The position numbers and the translations under genes were made by a program. From assembly GCA_037954665.1 (NCBI GenBank), contig JBBMOL010000058.1, forward strand, positions 4,417,323-4,481,322: a DNA stretch of 64,000 nucleotides, given 5' to 3'. The notes below the pieces were generated by a model. It did no database searches. It was not told the origin of the DNA and was given only the letters and a program-made list of their open reading frames with translations. Origin of the DNA: Laguncularia racemosa. Its lineage: Eukaryota; Streptophyta; Magnoliopsida; Myrtales; Combretaceae. How positions within the stretch are numbered: the stretch's first letter is position 1; each line of letters starts with the position of its first letter. This document shows, piece by piece, positions 42,068-54,336 of the stretch.

Positions 42068-43671
42068 TTCTGTCCGTGTTGAAAATGATTCGACCTCGAA
42101 TCTGTATCATCTATCCTACTAGGCCACATAAATAGACTCCTCTTTCCCTTGGGCTTCTTAAGGCAAATCGGTCTTGTGTGTTGTACTTTAGTTGGACTCA
42201 TAGGAAGAAACTTGTATGTCTTGTCCTGTTGTTGAATGGTATACTCATTAGTGTATCCATCATACTTGGCTCTGAGGTCATACTGCCAAGGTCTTCCAAG
42301 GATCAAATGTGTAGCTTACATGGGAGCTACATCATAAACAATTTCGTTAGTATAATCACCAATAAGCAATGGAACACGAACCTGTTTGTGTACATGAACA
42401 GCTCCCTGTGGACTCAACCAATGAAGTGCATAAGGTCTTGGATGCTGCTCCATCTGCAAACCCAACTTAGTAACCTAGTTTGCTGAAGCAACATTAGTGC
42501 AACTACCTATGTCAACCACAATTAAACAAGTCTTTCCCTGCACCATACCTTGGATATGGAATAAATTGGCCCTCTGATTAGGAATAGTTTCATCCTGCTG
42601 AACCATTAGCATATCTCCCTATACTGGACTCGCTATAATGTCTTCATCTTCCTCTTTTGCCTCAGTACTCTTCTATTCTTCTTCCTCACTCTCAACTTTG
42701 TCCCCCTTGATGACCATAACCCTTTTATTAGGACATTGAGAAGCAATATGACCAAGTCCTAAACACTTAAAACATTTGATATCTCTGCTCCTCTTTTGTT
42801 GTGTTTGGTCAACAACCTCACTAACGACTGCTTTTCCCTTTTCCTTCCTTTCTTTCTCCCTCTCGCCATCATCTGATTTATGGTGTTGATATGATTTCTA
42901 ATCCCGCTTGTGCTGATGCCGCTTAACCCGACTGGCTAATTTAATCACATCCTCAAGAGTTTGATAATGCTGGAGTTCCACTACACTGGCAATATCCATC
43001 TTCAACCCATTGAAGAAACGAGCTATGGATTCATCTTATGTTTCCCTAATATCACATCTTGCCACTAATGTCTCAAACTCCTTCACATACTCTTCTATGC
43101 TCTTCTTACCCTGCCTCAAGGATTGTAACTCTATCAACATCTCTTGTTTATAGTAGTCTGGCACAAATCTGCGTCTCATCAACCTTTTCATCAAAGCCCA
43201 TGAACGCACTTTCTCCTCATCAGCCCTACGTCTCTCAGTTTGTAATTTATCCCACCATAAACTAGCATATTCAGAAAATGTTAAAGATGCCATCTTCACC
43301 TTCATGCGCTCATCCCACTCATAACAGTTAAACACCTTCTCAACCCGTAGCACCCAGTCTAGAAATTCCTCTATTTTACTACTACTACCAGTGAAAGGTG
43401 GAATTTTCATCTTGATGCTTTCAATCCCCTTACGCCTGTCAACATTGTTTCCTCTCCTATTCCTTCCACTACTAGCATCAGATTCACTACTAGAGTGTCT
43501 CCTCCTAATTCCTACACCACTATAGCTTCTTCTATCCCTAACCTCCAATCTATCGATAATCAATCTAAGATTTTCTTAGATTTGATTGAACTCAGCCCTA
43601 GTTACAACCTCACCCCCATTATCAACATCATTCCTATTGTTGTTGTTTTGAACACTTCCTTGCGATGACAT
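41959..43671 (-). pseudogene. gag: Gypsy-3 Gag-protease polyprotein, single frame, seven stops
   Basis: The frame starts at the ATG at 43,671 (MSSQGSVQNNNN) and runs 571 codons to 41,959 without any frameshift. Gag: IKMKIPPF, FLDWVLRVEKVF, YASLWWDKL and SIEEYVKEFE (about 43,420-43,060). Zinc knuckle CFKCLGLGHIASQC at 42,774-42,733 is intact. Protease: CLIVVDIGSCTNVAS, where the usual D-S-G reads D-I-G, and LILGRPWQYDL. The frame then jumps from KPKGKRSLFMW to a pol-tail-like DDTDSRSNHFQHG, so the deletion of RT to integrase kept the frame. Stops on the minus strand are at 43,576, 43,036, 42,898, 42,673, 42,619, 42,475 and 42,316. Most can be CAA or CAG changed by C-to-T. Confidence 0.9.
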
Positions 43672-43972
43672 CTCTACCCTTCAATAGTCAGCAATAGAAA
43701 TTCACCAACAACCCAATTCTCAACAACAGCCCCAAACACCAATTTCACAGCAACTCAACACCCAACAACTGAATTCAGCAAAAACCCCAATTCTCAACTA
43801 CAGCCCAATCACCAATTCATAGCAATATAATTCATAAAACAAATTTCCAAATTTCCTAACCAACAACAGTATTGAATTAAAACTACAATTGAATTGAGAA
43901 TCAACAGCCTTACCAATTTAACCTTCGATCTAATCGAATCCTTCGCTCTGAATCCTTACGAATCCAACCTTC

Positions 43973-44015
43973 GCTCTGATACCAAATGATGCAGACTCAG
44001 TATGCTCTGATACCA
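43973..44015 (-). other. Duplicated primer binding site of Gypsy-3
   Basis: TGGTATCAGAGC occurs twice on the minus strand (complement of 43,973-43,984 and of 44,004-44,015). The two lie in tandem units of 31 bp, each followed outward by the LTR-end motif TGATGC. Comparison with the other LTR places the true LTR edge at 44,018, so the inner unit (43,987-44,017) looks like a duplicated LTR-PBS junction. Confidence 0.8.
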
Positions 44016-44017
44016 AA

Positions 44018-44718
44018 TGATGCGGATTCAGATTCGCTCTGAAACCAAGTGAATTGAAAACGGATTTGAATTCCTTCACACAAACCAAATTGTCAACAAC
44101 AATCAAATAACACAAATTTTTAGATTTTTCTGGATTTTGGTACTAAAGTATAAAATCAAAGATATGGATAAAATTATCAATCTATAGATTCCAAGATTGA
44201 TAAAATTATACTGTTTTGCAATCAAATCATAGAACGATAGAGACCATGTTCTATAAATCAATCATTATGGTTAAAGAATTCTAAGAATTCAATAATGATG
44301 CTCACCACAAATTCTATAGGAACCAAGAATTTGATAAGAACAAAACGAATATAGTGAAAATCGATTCTCAATATTCTCAAATCTCCAAAAGAAGACTCAC
44401 ACCATTCAAGTGTCTCTGTTTTACAAAACAAAATGATAATCTCTAAAAGAAAAACCCTAAGGACCATATTTATATCATCCTAAAAAATTTGTGCGAAAAA
44501 CATTCAAGGCCAGCTAAAGGCCGACGACCTTCACTTAGGCCGACACTAAAGCCGGTGGCCTTCATTTAGGCTAGCTCCAAGGCTGGCAGCCTTGAAGTGA
44601 ACTTGGCCGGCCTTTATTCAAGGCCGGCTTAAGGCTGACTGGACTTCGCCTTGGGTCCTCCCAACGCCTATGCCCTCCTTTTTTTGGTGCTCGTATTTTC
44701 GCTCTTGGAATCGTATCA
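44018..44718 (-). repeat. 5' LTR of Gypsy-3
   Basis: Aligns with 41,347-42,067, about 20 bp shorter. The TATA box is the complement of 44,467-44,474. A GCCGGC-rich patch is at 44,505-44,640. Confidence 0.93.
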
Positions 44719-44723
44719 GGGGA
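44719..44723. repeat. Target site duplication GGGGA, right copy
   Basis: Matches 41,342-41,346. Confidence 0.9.
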
Positions 44724-47700
44724 CTTGGGGTTTGATTCCACTGTAGTGGACATTAAGGGTTAACGGAAGTAGTCAAACTCAACGTTGCCAAAATTGAAAA
44801 TGAAACAAAATATCCTCTTTTAAGTGAACTTACCATTATGCGATCCTCATTAATCACAATCTAGCTATATTGTATCGCTTGTCAAGATCCATAACTCTAA
44901 ACAACTCCTAATATGCCTGCTATTTGTTTATAGTATCCATTACCTGACATGATTTTACTTATTGGTTATCCATTGAGCCATCACTCAATGGCCTAAGTGC
45001 TTAACTATCGTGTCATTCTAGAGTATATGACCGCAACTATAATTCTAATTTAAGGTTTATTACTTGCTGGCTCAAGTAACTATACATAAACAATAAGCGG
45101 ATACTTAATCTAGTTTGAATATTAGTCCGACTTAAATTTTCTAACTTAGAAAGCAACAACACACATGTTACTATGTACCAAAAAGGGTCAACAATTTCCA
45201 AATTGCAATCCGAGTTCCATTTGAGGTGATTGAGTTGATTTTACACATCAAAGAGAAAATTTAAATTAGTTGATTATTCTAAGTGATTAAATTCTATTCT
45301 AAGGTTAGTTTAAACTACTTAAGGCCAATACCAGTTACGAGCCCAATTAGGATTACTTAGGCCTGATTAGCTTTTAGTTAATTATGATTTGAACCATTTA
45401 GGGCTTTTTTTTTTCATTTAAACTTGAGAGTTATTTGAATTTTAAGTCTAGTTGTGTTTAAGGCTCTAGTTAGAGTATTGAGGTCCTTTAAGAATGGGAA
45501 ACCCAATTATGTTTGGAATTAGACTAGTCTTAATTGAATTAGTTAAGTTTAGTTATATTTATCAAGTCCATTTTGAGTCCAATTAGATTACTTCCATTTA
45601 TTTTAGTTAACCTATACTCATTATGTTTAAATGGTCCTATGTTATGTTTTAGGCCTAAGTAATTATTAGGTGCAATTTTAATTTCATTATAAGCCCTTAG
45701 TTGATTTAGGACCTTATAGGGTTGAAGGCCTATTTAGATTTGATTTATTTGTAATGACACATTTAAGGTATAGGCCCTAAAAATTAATGGGTTCAAGTAT
45801 GTTTTGGGTCTTATGCCTATTTAGGTTTTATTATAGTCATGTAAGTCCATTTTATTTCTTTATGTCTAAGTTTAGTTTATTTTAATTATTTAATTCAATT
45901 TGACCTTTGACATGGTTTAAGACCCGTTTTGAATTATTTACCATGATAAGGTTTATTTAGGGTATGAGCCTTAGGAGGAAATGGACCCATTTAGGCTTTT
46001 GATTTTTGGATTTTGGATTTTTGGCTCATTGGTCATTTAAGTTTATATTATTAAGTCAATTTCTATTTCAGTTTAATTAGCATATTTAAGTTAATCAAGT
46101 CCAATTAATTTAATTATGTGTAATAATATGGGCCATCTAAGTGAAGGGTAAGAAGTTAGTCCTTAGGCCTATATGGTTGGATTGACTTGAGGTTAGGCTA
46201 GCCTTTGTCTGATTTAATTAAGCCAATTATTAATTAATTGTAATTTGTCATAATTAAAAGCCTTAATTTTAAAAGGACTATAACTTATTTAATTTAAGTC
46301 CAAATCAAGTGAAACCAAAGTTATTTGATTCCTTATCATTCTACCATCTAGTTTAACATAAAAAGCCTTATTTTATTTATTTTAGAGTCCATGGACTACC
46401 GGATTAAGTAAAGTCACAAATTATTAACTTTAGAAGCTTATATCTTATACAATTTATGTTCAAATCACTCCAAACCAAAGCCCACATGTTCCTATTCTAT
46501 TCTAGTGTTCAAAACATCATTTATTCTTCATTTTTAAGTCCAAAATCCCTCCAAAGTAGAGCAAACAAAATAGAGCATACCCAAAAACATTCTTACTAAT
46601 TTTACAAGCTCAATTTCAACATATCGTCAATTCTAGGCCTCATTTTACATCAAATTCAACTTCTATTCATTAATAAATTATAATAACACCAAGTTTACTC
46701 AAAATAAACATGATGAATCATATTTTTTATTGAATTAAACATATTATTAAATCATACAAGAAAATCATAATTTTAAGTTTATAAATTTATCTAATTCAAC
46801 CTAATTCATCCCTAAACTTTGCCAAACTTAATATCCATCTTGTAACTTCAATTTTCATCAAGTTTATCACATTAATAAAATGATAACACGCTGGGAATTC
46901 AAAATTTAGCAATTAAATCAATTTGTTCATCTATTAGTTCAATCACACCATTAATTCCAATTTCTAACATACCATCTATACTAAATTAATCACCTAAATC
47001 ATTCCAAAATCCACATGTTCATACTTCAATTATTAATTTTCAGCACTCATTATCTAAATCAGATTTAACAAGAAAATAAAATCTCAATTCCATCTTCATT
47101 AGTGGTGGCAATAAAAACATCTAAACAAATTCTCAATTATCATGCATTAAACTTGATTTCTATTACTACATCCAACACCTAACAACATATAAAGCATGCC
47201 ACCATATAGAACTACTTCTTAAACATCAATTTACACCAAAAATGCAACATTATAAGTGGAGGTCAACATGATTATATTACTTTACACAATTAACATTTAA
47301 GAAATGACTAAATCCTCAGGTTTAATTACTTTTAACCGTCCTTGCTCATCAATTTAACTAAGATTTTGAACTTTTCTTGTTGGAGATCAAATTAAAGCTT
47401 CAATGCCTCTCAATACCATCCCTAGAAAAGCTCCAAATTCTGTTTTCGCAACTCCCAATTGATTTTCCTTCTCATAGAACATCAAATCTTACTTGGATCT
47501 ACAATTAGCAAGCTTAAGTTTACAAAAATCAAACCTTATTTCACTTACCTTCAAACCCAAATTCACATGTAAGAGAGTCCCCATTAACTTAGATTTTCAC
47601 TTGTTTTTTAACCTAAAACTCAGAAGAAGATAATTAGGATTACTAGATAGATAAGAAGGGTTATAAGCTGGAAGGAATGTTTCAGCTTTAAGCTTTTGAT

Positions 47701-48386
47701 TTATGGGTTTTTCCTTACCCTTCAAATTTCAAAATTTACAGAAAATGGGGGACTGCTGATTTTTATGTGTATAAGGGGTCTTTAAGGGGGTTTTAGCTAG
47801 GGTTTAAGGAGATAAAGTAAGGGATCACAAAAGGTTTAGTGGAGTTAACCTAATGGTGCCACGTATCTTCTAATTTATTCTCATTTCCATTTTTTTTCTC
47901 AATTATTACCATTTATTCAAGCTGAAATATGTTGCTTCAATTTCCCTAAAATTCCCCTGGAAACTCAATTAATTAGTCACTCTTCAACAAAATAGGCTTA
48001 GGGGTGTTTTAGTCATTTTATCCAATTAATCTATGGATTTTTTTTCTAATTGTTTCCACATATTTTGTAATTGATTTTATTCACCTAGTTGAAGTTTTGG
48101 AGCTATATTTAGGATCTCTATGTAACTTTGGATCCAATTTAGATAAAACCGATTTTAAAGATAAAAAGGACATTTTTGTGAAATTGATTTTTCCAACATG
48201 GAATTCCTTCTTAAGTTAATCCAAAATTTTTCCTTTTATTTCCTTTAACCTTATTTAATAGTTTTTGGGGTTTTTTAGATACCGTCTTAGGAAAAGACTA
48301 TATTGCCCCTCTTTTTCAAAACTAAACACCTCAATGACCATTAACTTTATTTTTTTTTATTACTTTTTATTTTTCTAGGCATTACA
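44724..48386 (-). mobile_element. Possible decayed long LTR, minus strand
   Basis: No coding content. On the minus strand it begins TGTAATGCCTAG (complement of 48,375-48,386), like a plant Gypsy LTR start. It is followed within about 100 bases by text typical of LTR U3 regions (GAGGGGCAATATAGTC). Leader-like sequence follows near 47,500-47,750. The other end is not defined, and 45,200-46,400 repeats words such as TTTAGGCCTA and GTCCAATTA. It could equally be several decayed repeats. Confidence 0.3.
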
Positions 48387-50626
48387 CCATTACCATCTAA
48401 AAACATCATAAAATAAGGGAACACGGGGATGAACATTCCAATCCAAAGGGAACAACAACCTTCTTTTAGTCGAAGCAATCCAATCTACCACCTTATTTAA
48501 AATTATATGGACCAAGGAAAATCTTGAATCTCCGAACAATTTAAATTTTAATACCATGAAATTCACTCAAAACAAATCCAAGCAAGCCTTGAACACTACT
48601 CTGGACCGATCTCTTTCACAATCTTTCACCATCCTGTGTTTTTTGAGAGTTTGAAGCCTTATCGCTCATGCTTTGCTCTCTTCTGTGATCATATGGTGAG
48701 CTCAAAACTTTACGGTTTTTTTTTTTTTAAAGTTTAATACTTTGGTTTTTCATTGAGTATTGGTTAAAATCTACTTTTACATAGCAGTTCTGAATAATTA
48801 TGAAACAAAAATTAAAATAAGTTAATTGAAAAATGCATAAAATACTAAAAGCCTTTAAAAAAATGAATCATGACTAGAATAAAAAAACTATTCTTATGTT
48901 TGAAAACATACACATAATGAAATATATAGAGTAATATTTATCAAAAATACCCTTATTAAATATCATAATAAGATTGAAGGTTATTTAAATAGATTTAATT
49001 AAAGGACATTAAATAAATAGGAATAATCGATAATTCTAACAAATTTTGATTTTGATTTTTAAAAGTATATCCAAATATAAAAAGTAAAATAGAATTTAAA
49101 ATTACGATTCTATTTTGAATTCATTAAATGTACCATTATTACTGTTCAAATGGCCAAATATACCATAATCCTATTAAGGACATAAATTATATGAGGGGTG
49201 GGGGCGGTCAAGGTCATTTTTATATGGCATAAATCAAGGCGGGGTTTTACATTGCCTTTGTTGATGAGTCAAGTAAAGTGGCAAGAGTCACGGATGCATA
49301 GAGAAATGAGTCACATGAACCGCCTATTCAAATTAAGAGGAGTAGAAAGTTGCGAGAATATGAAAAGTACGTTGGCATAAGGACAAAAAAAATAAAAAAT
49401 AAAAGGAAGACGAAGATACCATTTTATTATAGGCAAGCGTATGCCCTAGGGGAATGGGCTTTCTAAGTATGATAGGACTCCCCGAGCAATCACGCTGAGA
49501 CAAATGACAAAATTTGGTTGCGTGAACACCTGCATTCTCCGTACCCTAAAAATTGCATTCACGGAGCTGCTGTTTCTTCATTTCCTTTTTAATCGAAGTA
49601 TCCTTAGCAAGTGTTATTACAAACCCTTAAGAGATCAAAAGGAATCTTTTTCAGTAAGTAGATATAAAATTTTATTGTTTTCACATATTAATATGTATTC
49701 ATGGCCCTTACATTTTTTTTTTTTATTCTTTTGCATATATCTTGTGAAATATTATTATATTAATTTTCAATTTTCCTTAAATCTAGAATGCACACTTATC
49801 ATATACTATAACACTTTGGAATCCAGAGCGAGTACATTTTTTCTTAAATTTGGAATATACACTTATCATATACTGTAACACTTTGAAACCCAGAGCGAGT
49901 ACAACTTGCCATATGTTCTCACTGGGTAAAGACATATAAAGACATAGAATTTGTTAAACTCCACAATTAGTATCCAAATAACTATGCTAGTCAATTAAGA
50001 ATTCTCTACATATATGAATAGATGGTTTAATATGTCCCACTCAGTCTCTCCATATGATAGAATATGTAAATAACAATCTACAATCATATCACAGTGGAAA
50101 CATATTAAAAACTTGAATACAATCAAAGTCTCAAATGTAACACTACTAAGCAAATATTTTAGACATCATATTCTAATGCTAGTCTTCCTTCTAATTTACA
50201 TGTTACTCTTTATAATACATGTATTTTACATTATCGCCATCTAAGTCTTGACCTATGTTTACTAGCGTCTCATCATAACTCACTATCTCACCAGAGACTT
50301 GCAATTGAAAAAGGCCACAAGGGGTGAACTAATACCTAGTATAATGTATACTAACAATCACACACCCATTCCATGCCAAATACAAACACAAACATGATGT
50401 AACAAGACATTCAAGCAATAGTCAATTATTTTTTATATCTTTTATTCCAACATGCAACTCTTATCATCACAATCTTGATATACATATCATACATACACAC
50501 ACACGCATGCATGCACACACACACACATACGACAGTGAGTACTCTCCACTGTTCATAAGTTCATGAGTTTATCACACATATTTATATATATACAATAGTG
50601 GGCACCTCCCACTATCTATGAGTCTA
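48387..50626. other. Intergenic DNA without a supported gene
   Basis: Mostly AT-rich. A less AT-rich patch at 49,190-49,520 has short open frames but no recognisable domain. Two near-identical short phrases ending CCAGAGCGAGTACA occur at about 49,787-49,836 and 49,846-49,902, a tandem duplication of about 67 bp. A CA-rich microsatellite is at about 50,490-50,530. Confidence 0.45.
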
Positions 50627-52917
50627 TGTAACACCCAAGAACTTGGAACATCATAGCTCACCATATGTTACTACAGTATAGTGACACATTAAGGTTCTAA
50701 ATCTTTATACAACTTTAGACCTATTCATCTCCACGTTACAGTCACACTAATATTACTTCAATAAAAGAAATAAATAACTCTTAGGTGAGCCATTCCAATC
50801 ATCATTGGTTAAAATGTTATAGATAATCGCAAATTAAAATTCAAGGTAAACATCTATCCTCATATAATCCTTGACATAAATAGGAATTTAGTACTATTCC
50901 ATATTCTTAAATCCACATCTTAAAGTTCTAATAACAATTCTTCCTTAATCTCCTATGATTTTTCATCAACATAGTAATAATGTTTTCTTTCATATTCATC
51001 CACATAATGTTGCACCAAATTCCCATTCTCATCATAGTCAATATGTTCATTGTTTTTGCTTGCAATTGAAAAATAAAAGGGGATGAGTTTGAGCCTAGTA
51101 CGTGAGTATTACAAAGACATGTGTGTGCTACATAGTATCAATATCATAGGCATAAATGCAATAGTAGTATGCAACATATCAATTCATCATGTTATTTATC
51201 TTTATTAATCAACATAAAATATAGGGATACTGATGACCTTAGTACACATATAATATTTACATATATATAGTCTTAATGGGCATTGCTACTACAGGCCCCA
51301 TCTAACCTCAATCCACCTCATATCATTTTGAGACACAGCTCTATTAGGGAAGCATGCCAATCATTGAAGTGCCTCTTAGGGATCTACCACTATGAGCCCT
51401 TAGGTTGAGTCAAGCATAAGCAATATACATAATTAAGTTCATATAACCTTTAAAATGATTAAACCGCATACAATTTATTAAATAACTACCTAGTAAACAC
51501 AACTAGCAAAACAAGGTAAACACATACCTAGAAGGATGTTCCTACTATAGTCTCTTGTGTCTCTAAAGAAAAGATGTAAACTTGTTCAATTATAAAGAAT
51601 TACTCTTAGTTCTATTCTACTAGTAATTTAGGTTTATTAATTGATTAGGTATATTCTAATTGTATAATTTCCTTCCCCGATGTTTGGTTATACTTAACGC
51701 ATAATTCAGAATTGAAATATAATAAAATAGAATCGAATAGGGATTGCTCTTGGGCAACATAGTTGTGTGAAAGGTCGTATAGAGGAACACGGGTTAGAGC
51801 ACAGTCGTGCTAATAGTTGTGTATCTTTCTATATAAACAGAGATTTTGGTACACTCAAGTACACGGTCATGTATCCAACCATATACCTTTTTGCAGATTT
51901 TATAATTTTAACATGCCCAAGTACATGGGCTTAGAGAACCTACATCCACTATTTTAATCTATGTTTAGGTATTTAGTTAAGTTAGGAGAAGTAAGGAGTT
52001 GAAAATGGATGGAAAACTCGATTTCGGAAGAACAGGGGTCTAACACGTCCAAGTGCATGCGCATGTTATTGTCCGTATACTACGAGTGTTAACGTAGTGG
52101 TGGGACATGGTCGGATACACGACTGCGTTTCTTACCCGTATATCTTATTGTGACTTTATATTTTTTTGGCATGGGACTGTGTCTATTGCTTATGTATCTT
52201 GCTGTGCACTTTTCGATTTTTGGCGTGAGTGTGTCTCTTACTTGTGTATCTTACTATCTATGTCATAATTTTGGCATGAGGCTATATAGTTTTGCTAAGT
52301 GGCCATGTATTAGAGGTACACAAGTGTAGCACAACCGTGTTGTGGACCGTATACTTATGGAAATCTCTAATTTTTGCGAAAACTGAACTTCTCTTCAAAA
52401 TTCCAATCCCTAACCTTTATTACTCTCCAAATCTATTCCACCTTCGAAGGTTTTGTAATTCTATGCTTAATTTACAACATCTTTACTTCCAATTCCATAT
52501 CAATTATACAGAGTTTAGAGAACTTGCTTAGATTGTCGCTCCACAAACAATCGTCTAAGTCTTCTTATTGTGGATGTTGGTTCGTCCTAACACTACCTGA
52601 ATTTTTCTTACGATCAGAGTTGTTTCACACAAATCTTTTGTGTGCAACTTGCTGGAGCAAAGTCCCTTTCTACTCCTAGGGTTTTGTAGGCTATTCTTAG
52701 GGTTCTATAGTACACAAATGAGAAAAAAGTTTAGAAGGGCATGTAGGGTCCATTTATACCTTCTCTATAAAATGACCATATTACCCCTATCATTAAGTCG
52801 TTTTTATCACCATTTACCCGGATCTTATTATTTTTATATTTTGATTATTTTCACTCTATGACTTAAACATTATTATTTAATATATGTTATAATTTATTTA
52901 AATTTCTGATTATTACA
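50627..52917 (-). mobile_element. Possible decayed solo LTR, minus strand
   Basis: On the minus strand it would start TGTAATAATC (complement of 52,908-52,917) and end GGGTGTTACA, so its ends form the usual imperfect inverted repeat. GGGGTAATATGGTCAT near the start is typical of plant Gypsy LTRs. Between about 51,780 and 52,345 lie mutated CACGG(C/T)CGTG-type motifs like those of the Gypsy-2 LTRs. Flanking 5-mers do not match (GTCTA versus TATAC), so the ends or the solo-LTR status are uncertain. Confidence 0.35.
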
Positions 52918-53741
52918 TATACCATGGTGATAAGTGAAAGTGGTCTATTGCACTAATTAGAAGCGTAAAATTCCAAAAATAATTTAACATATATTTTAAG
53001 GAAATTCTACAACATTATTACTTTCGAGCAAGATAATTCCATAATTTTCATTTATGGAAACTTTAATGTCGAGTATGCCTTCTAATAAAATGATAAGACA
53101 CTTTGTTATCACACTATCACAAAGACTAGAGATTAAAAAAATTAATTATAAATAATTAAGTAATATTAATAATAGGTATAAATAAATACTAGTAATAATC
53201 ATGATTGCCTAGTTATATTAAGTAATTTCTATACATTTGAAATATGTTGTCATAGCTCAAACAATTTAAGATAAAATTATTAATAATTAAACATAATTGT
53301 TACAATGAATCGTTTAGATATCTTTAGAAAAATATATTATATAAATAAGGAATTTTTGAAATCACATGAAAGGCATAAGGATCTTTATGCGTATATAGTA
53401 ATAATAATAAAATGCTCCGACTTTATAGTTGTATAATATATGTATAAATTTCCACTCATAAATGGGTTCTTCTGAAAATATTAAAAGATTTACAAATACT
53501 TGACTCCCTTTTATAATATAGTATTCATTAGTTTTTCTTAATGGTAACCTATTAAATGTAATTTAAAATATGACACCTGATGATATACACTACTTTAGAA
53601 TATAAACTTTTACCTCTTTATTGATAACAAATGCCCAAACAACCAACGTAGATTATACAGAAATAATTATAAATCACAAGTGTCAATAACTATAGCAATG
53701 TTAAATCAAGTCAATAAACCTTTATTATTATTGATCTAAGT
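52918..53741. other. AT-rich intergenic DNA, nothing recognised
   Basis: No ORF, RNA gene or clear repeat is visible. Confidence 0.5.
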
Positions 53742-54336
53742 AAGGGTGGATACGGCTCGGTTTGTAATTTTTTTGAGCATAAAAAAAAAGTTTGGTTTGG
53801 TTTGGTCCATGTTTTGAATTGTTTTTATATATGCTACTAATTTTTTTTTATATATATATAAGTCAATAAGTGATGAAAAATTATATTTAACATAAAAGGG
53901 ATTTAATTTATTATTATTTTTTTAATATCACTCATCGTTTTCAATGTTTATTTGATATATTTAAGGAGGTATTATTGTCTTTCTTAAGATAATTATGATT
54001 TTTATATCAGTCACTAAGTGAAAATACAAAATAAAAAAAAATTAGTTTGTTATTTGATGAAAATCAAATAAGAGGATGAATTGAATAAATAACACGTAAT
54101 GCTCTTTCTTAGTCATACATCTCTAGATTTTGATTATTATTATTTTTTCTTTACTTCATATGGTTCGGTTGGGTTTGAAATATTTTAGTTTGATTTATAA
54201 TTTTTTTCAAACCTAAAAAAAAAAAAATTGATTTGGTTTATAGTTTTTTTTTTTAGCTTGAAAAGATAGTTTGAACCTAATTTATGGTTCGGTTCTATTT
54301 GATTTGTGATTTGATTGATTTTTTTGCTCAGCCCTA
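53742..54336 (+). mobile_element. hAT-like MITE, copy A
   Basis: About 595 bp, bounded by TAAGGGTGGATACGGC and GCTCAGCCCTA, which resemble hAT-type ends (TAGGG-TG-GC). Its interior matches the reverse complement of 57,419-58,077, for example around ATTTGATGAAAATCAAATAAGAG at 54,053-54,075. It has no coding content. No 8-bp duplication was found. GGTTTGGTTTGG-type words near both ends are typical of this repeat class in plants. Confidence 0.6.

Larger units (their letters stand above)
41347..44718 (-). mobile_element. Gypsy-3: gag-protease-only Gypsy derivative (TR-GAG-like)
   Basis: Complete 3.37-kb minus-strand element with LTRs of 721 and 701 bp, TSD GGGGA and a tRNA-Met primer site. The interior (42,068-44,017) codes only for Gag, a zinc knuckle, protease and then directly the pol tail that leads into the 3' LTR. 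RT, RNase H and integrase are missing through an internal deletion. LTR divergence is roughly 8% over the first 100 bases by eye, so it seems older than Gypsy-2. Its Gag (ESIKMKIPPF) and tail resemble Gypsy-1, which suggests the same or a sister family supplied the missing enzymes. Confidence 0.93.

Noticed and set aside
49504..49878. 124-codon plus-strand ORF
   Set aside because: AT-rich, no recognisable domain, and its second half covers a short tandem duplication.
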